Notes under the pieces: generated by a model | The model's database searches: none | What the model was told of the DNA's origin: nothing | The model's input: only the letters and a program-made list of their open reading frames with translations | DNA from: Casuarina equisetifolia | Taxonomy: Eukaryota > Streptophyta > Magnoliopsida > Fagales > Casuarinaceae | Direction: 5' to 3' | DNA length: 64,000 bases | Assembly (NCBI GenBank): GCA_028551475.1 | Contig: CM052356.1 | Span: 18,689,884 to 18,753,883 of the forward strand | Translations under genes and position numbers: made by a program | Shown here: positions 24,865 to 37,761 of the stretch, one piece after another | Layout: each line of letters opens with the position of its first letter | How positions within the stretch are numbered: the first letter of the stretch is position 1

Positions 24865-27800
24865 TCACTGTGTGACAGCTGGCACAGGAAGGCCCTTGCT
24901 TTGCATCTGCTTGTACATCCATTGCCAATTCTCTGGGGTCACCTCACCTCCTAGAGAGCGGATAACAGACCCACCACTGCATGAACCAACTTTGCAGCAT
25001 TCCTCCAGAGGTAATCCTTTTATCAGTCCATATAAAAATCCACTTGCAAATAGGTCACCTGCACCAGTGGCATCAATAGCCTTTGTTTTCCCGATGGCAG
25101 GAACTCGGACAATCTGATACGTGATGTTTTATACACTACATTAGTAACTACAGAACATCCATAGGCAAAAATCATGCTGGATAAAGGGTGAAAATACCTT
25201 TGGAAGTTTAGAATTAACACACTTTTTATGGTTATTTCTAGAGTTGGGTGCATATGTGGACGTTAGACCTCCCGTTTTTAGGAATCTCAATAGGGCAATG
25301 CAAAAGCTTAAACTCTCCTCCAATGGAAAAGGGTCAACAAGGATAAAAGGGAAAGCATAAGAAATACTCATTAACTCTATGATTTTCCAAATCTATGACA
25401 TATATTAAGTTACATACTTTAGAACCATCTTGAGGGGCTTATTTGAAAAGAATGCTTGCAGAGCGCACGACTAACAATGAATATGCTACACCATGTTAAA
25501 AGACAATTATTATACAGCGTTTTTCTGGAACATCTTACTGACCTCTTTTCCATGTTTTGCAATGCATCCATTAGGGCCCAACGTCACCACAGCCCATTGG
25601 CAGTGTTTAGCCAGAAATTCAAGTGCCCTCTCAGGATCAGCATTCTGTTTACCCCTACATATAATGGAGAAATTTACACCACCTACCAGAGAACCGTATC
25701 TGATGATCCAAGAAAACGAATAAAATGCATAACTGTAGAGCCCATAAAAGTAACTACTTTTCATTAAAAAACAAATTAACATAATAAAGAGATAAGACAG
25801 TCACCTTAGAAGCTCTGTTGCTTCGTCCTCATTGGCAAAGCAGAGGTCTATATCCCCTGACTCTAACAACTCCAATAACTGCGCCTTAAAGTTTCGAACC
25901 ATCTGTTGAAAGTAGGACCATACAAGAATACATTTAATCCTAAATTTTGGCACAGAAACATATATTAAGAGAAGTCAAGTGTAGAGGAAAGAAAGAAGTG
26001 AATAGAAAACGAAGATGGATAAACCTACCTCAAAACTGGCCAAATCCAAAGACACAAAAAGACCCTCTTGTTTGGCAATCTTTATAGCCGATTTAATAAC
26101 CTCCAGATTGAAGATCGCATATCTCAATAACAGCCACTGTAACGAAGAAAGAGAAAAAGACAATCTATAGAAAGCCTCAAACAATAAAAAAGAAAATAGA
26201 TCTAGTTTACAGAACGAAAGGCTTACACTCGACGAATTTAACCAAGAAGTGCATTATAGGTATTCTATGTCATATGATATAGATAGATCATAAATGTAAC
26301 CTAACTAGTTTATAAGTGACCAACCAACTATGCGAAGAACGATAATAAGAAATTAAGACCTGAAAAGGAATAAATCTCAAACAAAAGCGGAACTGCCATT
26401 GCCGTCTTATTTAAAATTTCTATTATAGAAGAGATGTCTGACCTTGGATCCCTTGAAATCCTCTCTTGTCAAGTCATTCGCCTGAAACAGAATAAAAATC
26501 GTAAGTTTCTTGTGATAATAAGACCTTAAAGTTCAAGATAGAACCGTAGTTTGAATTTGAAAACAGATGCACTCACGCACATGCACACACACTGGGACTT
26601 TTGGATACAGAGAAATGTAAAGAAGAATTCATCTAAATGCCTGTATTTTTTTATCATTAAGAAGCCTACAACAACCGTTAAAATTTGTGAAAAGCATAAC
26701 CTCGAAATACACGTATACTGAGACAGAAACCCAGCAATATGCGTATATTGACCTATGTAAAAGAGCATCCAACCTGAATTTTCACAGCATTGGAGAGACA
26801 AGGCCGCATGGTTCGGTTGCCCAACTCATCAACCAGGCAAACACACTGCCAGAGAATATATATTATAACTGTTTCAGCACCAAGCACTCAGAACTTCAAC
26901 AAAAAGGATTCGGAAATATCAACTTCGCAAAACTTTTAACATTAAGCTCACCTGTCCCGTGGGTCCCTTCTTCATCCTCAGTCTCGAGAGGTTCACTCCA
27001 TGAGAGCTCATGTTAGTCACAAAGGACTGACCTTGCTCATCATCCCCACAGGCCCCGATTATTCCAGAGGAAATTCCAAAGCCAGCACTCAGTCCCCGAA
27101 TGGTATTGGCGACACTGCCGCCGGCCATCGTCTTCATGGGCAAGGGATCATCGCGAGACGCGACGATATGGACTTTCAACTGACTCAATATGTGCTCAAG
27201 CTCTTCAATCGCAACCTAAACAGTATATACATACACGAAACAAAATTAATCACTCCCCCCGACAACACCTTTGCACCAAGTTATACTACAAGAACGTGCA
27301 TACTCAGTTCCCCGACCATCTGGGGGGAAAAAAAAAATTCAACACCTTTTTCAATCAACAACGGGAAAACCATTACATTACACTGATATAATCCAAAACC
27401 GACTATTTTGTACAAGGCAGAAAACAATCGGAATTTAGCGGACATAGTAAAAAGGGGTAAACTAAACAAGGCCTTGGAAACAACGCAAAAACAAAGAAAC
27501 ACCTAAAAGCCGCAAACAAACAGACCACGTGAATAGTCCAACGTGAGCTACAGGAGACGACAAATCTCAGAGCCTGCATTGCCAGAAACTGCAGACACGT
27601 AGCAACACAAGCCAAGCACAGACACTCTAAAACAGCACAAAACCCCCAAAATTGATCCAAACAAACCAAATCGACAATGGCAAAAGCGAGGGTACCGGAA
27701 TAGAACCACCGCGCTCCCCGGGAATTTGTTCGAGCAGGGACCAGTCGACGCGGGCCACATGGTCAACGAGGGCCGCTGGTTGCAGGCCGAGAACAAGAGG

Positions 27801-27881
27801 AGCTTCCCGTTCCACCTTCCCGTTGAGGTTCGCCCCATCTACCTCGTCATTCTGGAACGGCAAGGGCTCCCCCGCTCCCAT
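24865..27881 (-). CDS. pfkB-family (ribokinase-like) carbohydrate/nucleoside kinase
   Basis: Eight exons on the minus strand (27881-27696, 27215-26952, 26845-26774, 26481-26443, 26136-26029, 25902-25805, 25654-25543, 25113-24865) join in frame to 375 residues, all with GT-AG introns. The first pfkB signature is AGGSVANT (about 93-100) followed by GACGDDEQG. The second is DATGAGD at 307-313, with Asp313 the expected catalytic base and the glycines forming the anion hole. NEDEATELL and VVTLGPNGCIA are also typical of the ribokinase fold. No transit peptide is evident, so a cytosolic enzyme is likely. From memory the closest Arabidopsis relative is the uncharacterised At5g43910. The substrate cannot be read from sequence; members of this family phosphorylate ribose, fructose, adenosine, inosine or similar compounds. 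The start was chosen at MGAGEP because upstream codons in frame are not ATG. Confidence 0.93.
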
Positions 27882-27935
27882 TGATCCGCTCTGTCGCACC
27901 CGCCTTGCCTTCTCTTCCTCTTCGCCTCTGCTTCA

Positions 27936-27943
27936 TTTATATA
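27936..27943 (-). promoter_or_regulatory. Probable TATA box of the pfkB kinase gene
   Basis: On the minus strand this reads TATATAAA, 55 bases before the start codon. That implies a very short leader of about 25-30 bases. Confidence 0.6.
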
Positions 27944-30900
27944 CACTGTCCGGTCCCGGGCACCGCCCAGTGGTTTTGGTGCCATTTTACCGGTATACCC
28001 CCTGATAATTCACTTATTTACTGATATACCCCCTCACTAATCCAAATGCATAAAAATCAACTTCTTTTCTTGAATACACGGAGACTGCTTTACGCTTAAA
28101 AAGCATAAAATCCCATTGATATATCGAATTAAATTATTTATAATATAAAATTTTATTTTTAATTTCTTAAATTGTTATCTTACTATTAAAAACAAACAAC
28201 TTATAAATTTCGAAGTGAGAAAAAGAGATGGATATTATAAGATATTAATTATTTTTTAATAATCTAAAAGTACTAATTATTGGATTAAGAAAATGTTTAT
28301 AAATTATTGAAGAGAAATAAATGCACCTCAAATCATAAATGAAGTCTTCTTTAACTGCACCATGCTTTATTCCCTGGCCCAATACCCCCACGATGGAAAC
28401 GCTACTAGGATGAAAGTAGTGATGCCTTTGGTATTGCCATATTGTCAAAACTCCCTTATTCTTTTCTTGAGGTTCATATTTGATGGGATTGGTTCTTTCT
28501 TTCTAAAGATTTGACCAAGATCGAATTCTACCTGGCCTTTTTTTTTTTTTTTGAAACTCATTTTTCTCTTAAGAAAGAAGCATATATTCCATTTTAAAGT
28601 TAACTTAAATATAATTTAAATAATGTGGAACATTATGGAATATTATCTATATGATTTTTAACATATCTTCTTGTAATCAATTTAAATAGTGGGTTTTCAT
28701 TACATAGGTGATATGTATTTTTTCCTGTATTAGACTTATCACCGATTGAATATAAGTTTTGATACTTATTTTGTATTAAAAAGGAATTTAAAAGTTAATT
28801 AAAAGATAAGAATAATAATTTATTTTTTTACATTTGAACATGATTCAAGGATTATTTATTTATATTATAAAACTTTCACAAAATATTGAATACCTTTTTG
28901 TTTTACCATTTTTTTAACTAAAAACTCTTCTCCTTTTTTAGCTGCTAAAAGTGGAACTTTCTACTAAGAGCTAAAAGTAACAAAAGTTAAAACCCAACAA
29001 GCGTTGATGGCTAAACAACTCAAGGAATCTTTTAAAGGGGGAAATAGCGAAAAAAGAACCAAGTATTTTGGGAGAAATCATTCATAAAGTAAGATTCTTG
29101 TGATGTAAAACATTTAAAAGTGAAATGAAATGGGAACGATGGAACCCACCTAATCCGATGAGCCAGCCATTTGTTGTTATCTTTTCCAACGTGGATCCTC
29201 CTTAGCTTTGATAGCTTGAGGGGTAGCCCTGCCTTTTCTTTTATCTTTTAGCATATTAAAGTAACACAAGAGGAGACATAAAATAAAGGCAGAGACCACA
29301 GCGACGTATTCAGCCGTATCCTCCAAGTAGATGCTCCAAATGTCTGCGGTCCATGGGAAGAGACATCATGAAAATTGCCATTCTTTGGTTTCTTTATGCT
29401 AAATCCATCAGTGCTTGCCTTCATTGTCTTCTCCTTCAGCAGGGTTATCAGTACACACCCATATGCAGCTCTCAACCACTAAAGTTTTCAACTTTAAAAT
29501 CAGGGATAAAGAAATTAGAATACATGGACGTTTAAAAGGATTAATCTAAAATATTAACAACACGACTTTGAGTGTGGACTAATTATAAAGTCGTAGAATA
29601 AAAAGATAGCATGAAATCATAAAATTTTAATTTATGATATGATGTCAAAAATATTTGATTGTTACATAGTACATTAGAAATTGTATAACTAAGTGAATAA
29701 ATTCATGTATTATTTTTAGGTTTTGATATTTTTTATGTGAGACTTAATATGTTTTCTTGTTCTAAATGCAAAGTAACATTTTTTACGTGAATGTTTATAT
29801 ACAAATAAATTTTAGTAATGTGAAATAATAACATGACACCATTTATTTTTATCCTTAAAGAGTCATTGAACACATACTCTCATAATTGAGAGCCGATGCT
29901 TCAACCATTCCCGCATTATACAAAAGGAAAGTAACATGCACTCCAAAGATGGAAGGCTCATGCTATGATTCCCATAGATATAGATATATAGGTCGGTAAC
30001 TCCTCTTAGTAGGGCATATAAATGGAGCAAACCCTCACTGCAGATCCCCGTGGGGTTTCGTGGAGGAAAGTGCACAAAAAACCCAGAAAAAAGAAAACTA
30101 TTTAGCTTTGAATGATTGGTGGGACAACTTTCGGTCGCTTTCGCCCAGAAACCAGCTGAAATCACGGAGTTTTAGCTGTGTTCAAAGATTCCCTTCTCCA
30201 ATTATTGCCAAGAATTTGATTTTGAAAGCTCACAGACTTCTTGTCATATCACTCTGAACTGCCGGTGTTACCACTCGGGATTTCAGACCATGTTGGTGGA
30301 TTTCTGCTGTCGGAAATAGCCACCGATTGTGTACAAACCCGAGGAGGAAACAAGTTGTCTACGATTTCAATTAATAGATGTCAAATCGAAGTAAATTCAA
30401 GATAATTAGAATAAAGAAGATTCTATAAGATGAATACAATGCAATGAGACAAAGGGATTTACAATGCGTGGATATGGCCCTCCTGTATGGGCATGACTTC
30501 TTATGTCACATTAATTTACATAGTTTTCCAAGTAGCAACCTTGGTTTGTTTGTTTAAAGGAAGTCTAAGAACGTGGACAGGCGTGCTTGTCTTTAACTTT
30601 TAGCAAAAGGCATGCACCACAACGTTGCTATTGTAAGGAAATTTGTCCTGCATGAATCTATATTTTACGTTGTGACAATCAGAAGTCTAAATCTCTGGTT
30701 TTCATAATCAATATATGCATTATTATCTTGTCACAAGAAAATCCAGGGTTAAGCTTTTTCTTGATCTTTTAATAAAAAATTTATTTGCGAGTATTTTATA
30801 TGTTTGTCTAAATTCATCTTCTCATTTTACATAAATCCATCATTCACCAACATCTTTCACCTTTAGATGATAATAATAATGATAATAATGAATAGTGGTG

Positions 30901-33179
30901 TTAATGCAATTGACTCTATTTTACAAAAATAAGATGTTGATTGAGTGAGTTCATCTCTTGAATGTGTAAAAGTAAGACTAATTCAATAAAGATGTGTAAA
31001 AGGAGAGTCACTCTTATAAAAACTTTGTTGTTGAGATGGAAATTTTCCTCTGTTTTTATCAATTTCAATGTATTTCAATTTTCACCTTCTTTATTTAGAT
31101 TTTGTCCATATATAAAAATCGTTTCAAAAGCTTGCCATCATAAAAGCATTTTTATTCGTTAGAATAAGATGAGAAATCACAGAAAATGAAAAAAAAAAAG
31201 AGTAATATATAAGAGCACGTGGAGATAATCTAGTCAATATATATATATATATATAAACTCCCTTAAACTATTACAGAAGAATCTCCACACCAAGTCGAAA
31301 GAGCCACAGGAAATAGAGTCCATCTCCCTTAAAATACTCCATAACCTTTGCGTAGCCTTTACTTTTTAGTTTATTTTTCAGGTTTAATTTCCTAACTAAT
31401 ACATTGTGAACTGAAAATATTTTTCTCAATAGATGACAGCAAATTTGGTGAGTTATTTTGTTTTAATAAACTAAAATCACAACAAACTTTATTTGATGGC
31501 TTAAATTAAAAAGCAATGATGCTAAAAGATGCTTAGGTTAAAAAAAAAATAGTTAAAAGAATTCGAAAGTAGAATACTTTCTTTGCAAGGTCTTTCATAT
31601 GAAATTTTCTTTATTATCTCAACTACACCTCCAAAGACAACTAAAGCTATTTGCCACAAAACAAGAATCTAAAATCTATATTTGTAAAATAACGTAGAAA
31701 CTAAAACACTACATAGAATTTTCGTTAACATAATAATATGACGGGCCATTTTTCCGCCAAGGGCACATATAGAACTCATTTATGCATAAAGTTACGAAGA
31801 CATTTAGAACTTGATATGATGCATTTTTATAGAGTTGATAGTATTCAATTTAGATTCTCTTTAACAATTTTTCAAAAAAGACAATTTTCACCCGAACCAA
31901 GTGGAATTCCTTATATCTATCGGAGGAACAATAGCTAAATGTTCAAATCAAAATTGTGCCAAATATCCCTTTACTTCAATAAATATCTAACAACGCCTTT
32001 AATCAGAAAATATTCTTATACGATTCTTGATCAATGAAAACATCAAAGAAAGAGTATAACTACCGTCATGAATAGCCCATAAAATCTCAATGTTAATTTG
32101 CAAATTTTTTGTACGTGTTTACTGCATGATTTGCATTTTAATCTCCTAGCACTCAAACTCAACAACCGACAGACCACGAAACCCCATCTTGGAGTAAATC
32201 CAACTCGAATTAGTGGATGCCGCTCCCAATTATATACATGACATCTACACAGTTGCAAAGAAACAGACAGCAGAAAAAACAGCCGAGTAACCAGAGCTAC
32301 AAGCAGAAGAAAAGACAGTTAAAGAGTATGACCTTGAAAAGTTTGAGGAATCCTTTCTTCAACAGAATGTTTCTTTCAATCCACTCGTCAGTCTAGTTCT
32401 ATTTTGAAATATATTTCCGTACTATACCTACTGGATCTGTCGCATCCAATACTTCTGATCGAGCATTATTCCATCCCTTGCCTTTCCAACAGCCAAGGGG
32501 ACCATTGGACAACGACTGTTTGGAATGTTTATCGATTCAAGCAACAATCGTTCTTGGGTAAAGATTTTAAGTCTTAAGACTTATCCTTAATCAACTCGGT
32601 TTCTTCACCACCGACACCAAAAGCAACGGTTCATCCATTCAAAACACTGTTTAAGTAAAGATCAATTCCCATTATCTAGCCTTTCATTATTGCTGGTCAA
32701 GTTTGAACCATCTCTACTGCTAGAACTTCTTATGTACAAGCGCACGAAAAGGGCAAAAACCACATGCAAGAGTACACGGGTAAACAACCAGTGCCAGGCA
32801 ATATGACTCCGGTCAAAAGTGCTCTGCAAATATTTGACTTCAAAGAGAAAACAGCGTTCCATGTCATGGCCTAGAATGAGTTGACACTTACAAGTAAAGA
32901 CCAATAAATCATCGAGAGTACAAGTACCTTGGGCGCAAGGAACACAAAGCATCAACATTCATACTGCTTACGGCATCAGTATCACCCAAAGCAGAAGACA
33001 AGTTTCCAAAAACAAAAACTGCAGGAAGACCAGAGCCAAAAGCCAGAAGGAAGCCCGTAATTCTGCCTAACACATCTGGTATTATTGGGAAAGAAAATAA
33101 TCCCTTTTCCATGTATTTGCTCATAACAACAAATATTCCTTGATTTCAAGATCCGAACTGAAGAAAAACTTACTAAATC
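27944..33179. other. Intergenic stretch between the pfkB kinase and gamma carbonic anhydrase genes
   Basis: No gene was recognised in these 5.2 kb. Bases 28050-29000 are very AT-rich. The part next to 33179 should contain the 3' untranslated region of the gamma carbonic anhydrase gene. Open frames of 60-100 codons occur here (for example 30060-30257 on plus, 33124-32909 on minus), but none has a recognisable domain, a good start or splice support. Confidence 0.5.
31237..31254 (+). repeat. (AT)n microsatellite
   Basis: Nine alternating AT units in intergenic DNA. Confidence 0.9.
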
Positions 33180-36100
33180 TCAATTTTGAGAAGCCTTTGG
33201 TGCTTTATCTGGCAGGATGTTATCTGGAAGAATAAGTTCTGGAGGCGTTTCACGAACAACACCGAGCATTGAGTCATACTCTTCATCCCGTTTAGCAAAC
33301 CTCTTGCGGAGAACCTTCTCAAACTCAATCTCATCAAATGGCTTTGCATTCTCAGCAGCATGGACCTGTGCAAGGTTCGAATAATTGGTGGCTGACTGGG
33401 AAATAAAGGCTATCTCTTCATCGGTGAGCTTTCTCAGGAATTTTGCTGGGTTGCCTCCCCATACCTGTGATTCATATAAAATAGCTTTCACTAATCATTT
33501 TCCAAAGTTAAGCATCTGTTCCCAGTGCTGTAAGTCACAGCTGCATACAGAGTAACACTACTGAAAAGGCTAATTGGCCAGATTATTTTTTCAGAGTTAA
33601 GCATGTGTTCCCACTGCCGTCATTCAGAGCTTTCGATAGAATAACACAACTGAAAGAATTAGTTGGCCTTATGGTGTTATACATCAAATCCCAAACAATG
33701 TCCATCGGGGGGAATCAATAAGGAACCAAATAAATGCACAAGAACGTTCTTCTTCTCCTTTTTTTTTTTTTAAAATAAAAAAAAAAAAAACAATATGAGA
33801 CTTCACAAATTGGGCATCCTCACAATATGCAGAAAACAAGGGAGCCTGTAGCCTAATCGGAGTTATGGTAAGTGAACAAGAGCAACAAAAGGAATAGAGG
33901 TACTAAGAAATATTATTTCTTTTGAGCATATCGTGCCAATTTCAGACCTAATAGAAGTTTATATACCTCAAGAAACCCCCTTATCTTGACTTTATGACAG
34001 AGTCTAACAAACAGGTCATTAGAAATTTTGGATTAGTGTGGGTTCAACCATCAATATCACATTTATGGTCACCATAGGCACAGAGTTGAACCGTGCTGCA
34101 TGCTACTGTTGTTTTTCTTGATTTGAAATGATAACATTACTATGGTGATAATCTTATTCAGCTAGTACAAAACACCCACCAGCTCACCTTTAGAAAATGT
34201 ACTGATTAGTCAGCTGGAACGGAAGGATTATTCTAAACAGTCAGAGCAAAAACTCAAATGTCCACTGATTTGCTGATCTTGAGTCAGCAACGAGACCATT
34301 TGTTGATGATTTACAATACATTTTTAGTCCAAATGAAAACTTGTTATCTTTAAGTTACTTCTTGTATACTTGCATATAATGAATAAATTCATTGATCCAA
34401 GAGAGCAAAGAGTATGTACAGACATACTTCACCAGCGGGGATCCTGGTATTCTGTCTCACAAGAGCTCCAGCAGCAACCATACCATTTTTCTCAACTGTA
34501 ACACCATCAAGGAGTGTTGCTCCCATACCAACAAAGGCCTCATCCTCAACAGTACAGCCATGTAAAACAGCACTATGACCTGCCACATTCCAAGTTTCAA
34601 CCTCAACTCAAGAAGAATATAATGGTTAGGTTGTTTCACACCATGCAATTATCATCCACATATCACACACCTACAGTAACATTGTCTCCGATGATTGTTG
34701 GTAAGACCTTCCCACTTAGGTTGGACTTTGCCACGTGCACCAGGGAGTTATCTTGTATGTTAGTTCCAGATCCAACACTGATGCTGTTCACGTCACCTAC
34801 ACTCACATATTTTGAAAATAATTACCAAAGAAGAAAATATTGCAGTTTGTGTCCAGCTAAGGTACTAAAGCATCCTTAGAATAAGGCACTAAAGCACCCA
34901 GATACACCTAATCCTACATAAGTAGCTAGTCTGAGTAGACTCATCCACAACTCCGATGAATTTACTCCATCAAAAACATTATGGGCAACACATACACTAC
35001 ATGCTTGAAAGACAATCAGCACAAGCCAAAGAGATAAAAAGGTTATAGCATTTGGGGAGAAACTAATAACATTTAAGAAACAACAAAGTAGATTTGCCAT
35101 GGTAGGTGGCAATATGCGGACTATAATTCCACTGTCATTGAATGATGAAAAGATGCCTCAGTGTTGCATAATGCTCTTCTATCAGGAATCTTATCCCCTC
35201 TCTCAGCCAATCAAATCTCAGACAACATGAAATTCATGCAAAAGGACCATACCTCTCAAGACACATCCATACCAAATGGATGATGCTCTTCCAACTTGAA
35301 CATCCCCAATGACAGAAGCACTTGGGGCCACAAATGCGTCCTTGTCAACCACAGGAGCTTTATCAAATATGTTCATAAGAGTTCTATGCCTAGACACTGC
35401 GGAGAAATAAAAGTCAGCACTCCATCAGGTAGAAATCAGACAAAGATGTACAACCAAAACCTATATTTAAGTCATAGAAAAACCGTAACATAATATGTAA
35501 CATTCAAACATGAATGGGGAAGAAAATGATGCAGCTGATTTACACAAGTCTCTGCAATACAAACAAGAAGAACAATTATCTTTATGCAATTCCAAAGCGC
35601 ACAAGAAAGCCAGATGAGCCAGGTAACAGACAACCAAAAGTGTAATATCAATTTTTCCCAGGGACTCCCCAAATGAGGGATAACTATGTGATCCAGAACC
35701 TCAATTATCAGCTGAATAGGAAAAAATTTCTTCAGCCAATCTTACCTCCATATTTCCTTTCTTAATTGATAAAATTCAAACCTCGGACAGAAAACCCACC
35801 CAATCCACCCCATTCATAAATTCGATGAACATTAACATCTATAAGTCTTCTATACCACTCCTGCTAAACACAAATGCTAAAGCTTCCATACACCTAAAGG
35901 CTTAGGTTCCATGGCATACAAATAACAATAAATTCGTAAACTTAAAGGCCTCTTAGATCATTTCTCTATATCCCAGCAAATTTTGACCCATTGCAGGAGC
36001 ATTCCTTCAATGTCTTAAAGGTTCTTTCAGTATGTTTTGAACTTAAACCGTACTCGGTATATACAACATCAAAATCCATATTATGGGCATGGAATTTCCT

Positions 36101-36498
36101 ACACTAACACTAGCTCAGATACACCTCGCGTCGACCAAAGAATGCACTTTCTTCTACGTGCCTACAACTCAACTACAAAAAGCACAGCGCCTATCCTCAA
36201 TCTTTCAATTTTTAATTTTTCAGCTTAATTCAGCTCCGTCTACACATTCAGCGAATAAAAATCCAAGACTTCAAAGCAACATCGTTTGAAAAAACGGATC
36301 TAATCCGAGCAAAAGAAAAACAGGAACTGATTTACATGTTTGGAAAATGAGAGATCTAAAGAGTTAGAGGGGAGGGCATTTACGTTGCTCCTGGAAGTAG
36401 TAGTTCCCCTGGAGGCGGCAGCCGAGCCGATCAATAGCCTGGCCGGTCTCGCGAATCCAGAATCCGACTGTGTATATGGCTTTTCCCAGGGTCCCCAT
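33180..36498 (-). CDS. Mitochondrial gamma carbonic anhydrase (complex I subunit)
   Basis: Five exons on the minus strand (36498-36384, 35396-35253, 34796-34671, 34579-34428, 33464-33180) encode 273 residues, the usual length. The start MGTLGKAIYTVGFWIR is that of plant gamma-CA1/CA2. The middle (about 55-190) is a left-handed beta-helix of hexapeptide repeats (VAPSASVIGDV, SSIWYGCVLRGD). All three zinc-ligand histidines are present: H107 (LVHVAK), H130 and H135 (GHSAVLHG). The tail has EEYDSMLGVVRETPPELILPDN and ends in KASQN. The family forms the trimeric carbonic-anhydrase domain on the matrix side of plant complex I and is needed for its assembly. From memory it is closest to Arabidopsis gamma-CA1/CA2 (At1g19580/At1g47260). 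It lies head to head with RER1. Confidence 0.96.
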
Positions 36499-37060
36499 CG
36501 CGCTTCGCCGCCGATCAGAGAGAACTTGGTCTGTTCTTCGGGGCCTTCGCAGTGAAAGGTTGAGCTCGCTGGGCTTTGGGGGCTTTTATTGAAGCTTCCG
36601 TTCTCTGTGTGCGTGAGGAGAAGCGAAGGTAGAACGAGAAATGATACCATAGCAGTAGGGCGGAATATCCCAGAGAATTGGAAGGCTAACGTCGTCGTTT
36701 TGAGGCCCTCAGTTTCAGTTTTCACGGCGACTTTTATTGCCCTTATTACTCTTAGGTGAATTTTGAGATTCACATCCTTAAAATGCCTCCCTTTTGGATT
36801 GAATTTGAGGTAAATTTAAATGAATTAATATTTAATCATATAACATAATTTTTCTCAATTTATTTATTCTCGGTCTTAAATACGGGATCAAATAACTTAA
36901 TATCACACACTTTATCTAATTTTGGATGAATTTTGGATACTCAAGTATTCTCAATAAAAACGGACGGCGAAGATGTGGCCGTTTATAGATGACCAATAAC
37001 GGCGCTAAAGGAGCCCGTTTTAATTTTTCGGGAGAGAAACAGGCAAAGCGAGCTCTTTCT
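36499..37060. promoter_or_regulatory. Shared upstream region of gamma carbonic anhydrase and RER1
   Basis: The two genes diverge from a gap of about 560 bases between the gamma-CA start codon and the probable RER1 leader. One TGGGCT site II element lies at 36570-36575, near the gamma-CA end, and the middle is AT-rich. A bidirectional promoter is plausible because both are housekeeping genes. Confidence 0.45.
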
Positions 37061-37130
37061 TTCTTGCTCTGAAAAGTCGGACCAAAGGGTTTGCGGTCTT
37101 GCTTGGGTGAGAGATCCCGTTGCCATTCAA

Positions 37131-37708
37131 GTGAGTTCTTCCCTTGGATTTATTGTACACTGTTCTTAAGTGTAACTTCACGGTTTCTTGGAGGTTGGTT
37201 TTCAATCCAGTTTCTTTCTCTTTTTTCTTATATTCCTCAAACCTTGATGATTATAGCATCCCTTGTTGCACCCACGATTTCATTCTTGACTCTCTCATCT
37301 GGGAATCAGTTCTATTTGATCTTGGTCTCAGAATCCTGTCGTGTTAAAGAAATGCGAAAGTAGTGATAATACCTCTGAGATTTTTGGAATATTTCTGTTT
37401 GGGTTATATTGAAGGTGGTAAGAAATGATGGAATTGATAGGTCTTATGCTTAACTTTATTATGTGTTTAGCGCGCGAAACCAATTCGAGTGATTAGCTAT
37501 TATTTTGTTTTGATTCTGCTGTCGCTCAATTTTAGAGCCAATCTGCTACTTGGTTGATTAGGAAACAATGAGAAACTAAGATTGTGAGTTAACCATGGGT
37601 GCTGTTGAGATAAAACAATAATTCGCATTAACATCACTTGAATGCATGAACAAATCCAAAATGGTGTCTTAGAATTTAACTCACTAATAAAAGGTTTTGT
37701 GGTTGCAG
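37131..37708 (+). other. Inferred leader (5' UTR) intron of RER1
   Basis: A CAA|GTGAGT donor at 37131 and a GGTTGCAG acceptor ending at 37708 bracket AT-rich sequence just before the RER1 start codon at 37762. A leader intron is common in plant housekeeping genes. There is no transcript evidence. Confidence 0.55.
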
Positions 37709-37761
37709 TGGCTAAAATTTATCGCTTTTGGAACTGCAGGGGATTTAGGTACTAATAACTC

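Noticed and set aside
30060-30257. 65-codon plus-strand frame starting MEESAQKTQKK
   Set aside because: It starts with GTG rather than ATG, has no match to a family I know, no clear splice donor that extends it, and lies in AT-rich intergenic DNA.
32909-33124. 71-codon minus-strand frame directly after the gamma carbonic anhydrase stop
   Set aside because: It has a hydrophobic stretch but no known domain. Its position fits the 3' untranslated region of the gene.
33370-33390. tRNA-like GGTTCGAAT motif
   Set aside because: It lies inside a coding exon of gamma carbonic anhydrase and has no cloverleaf around it.
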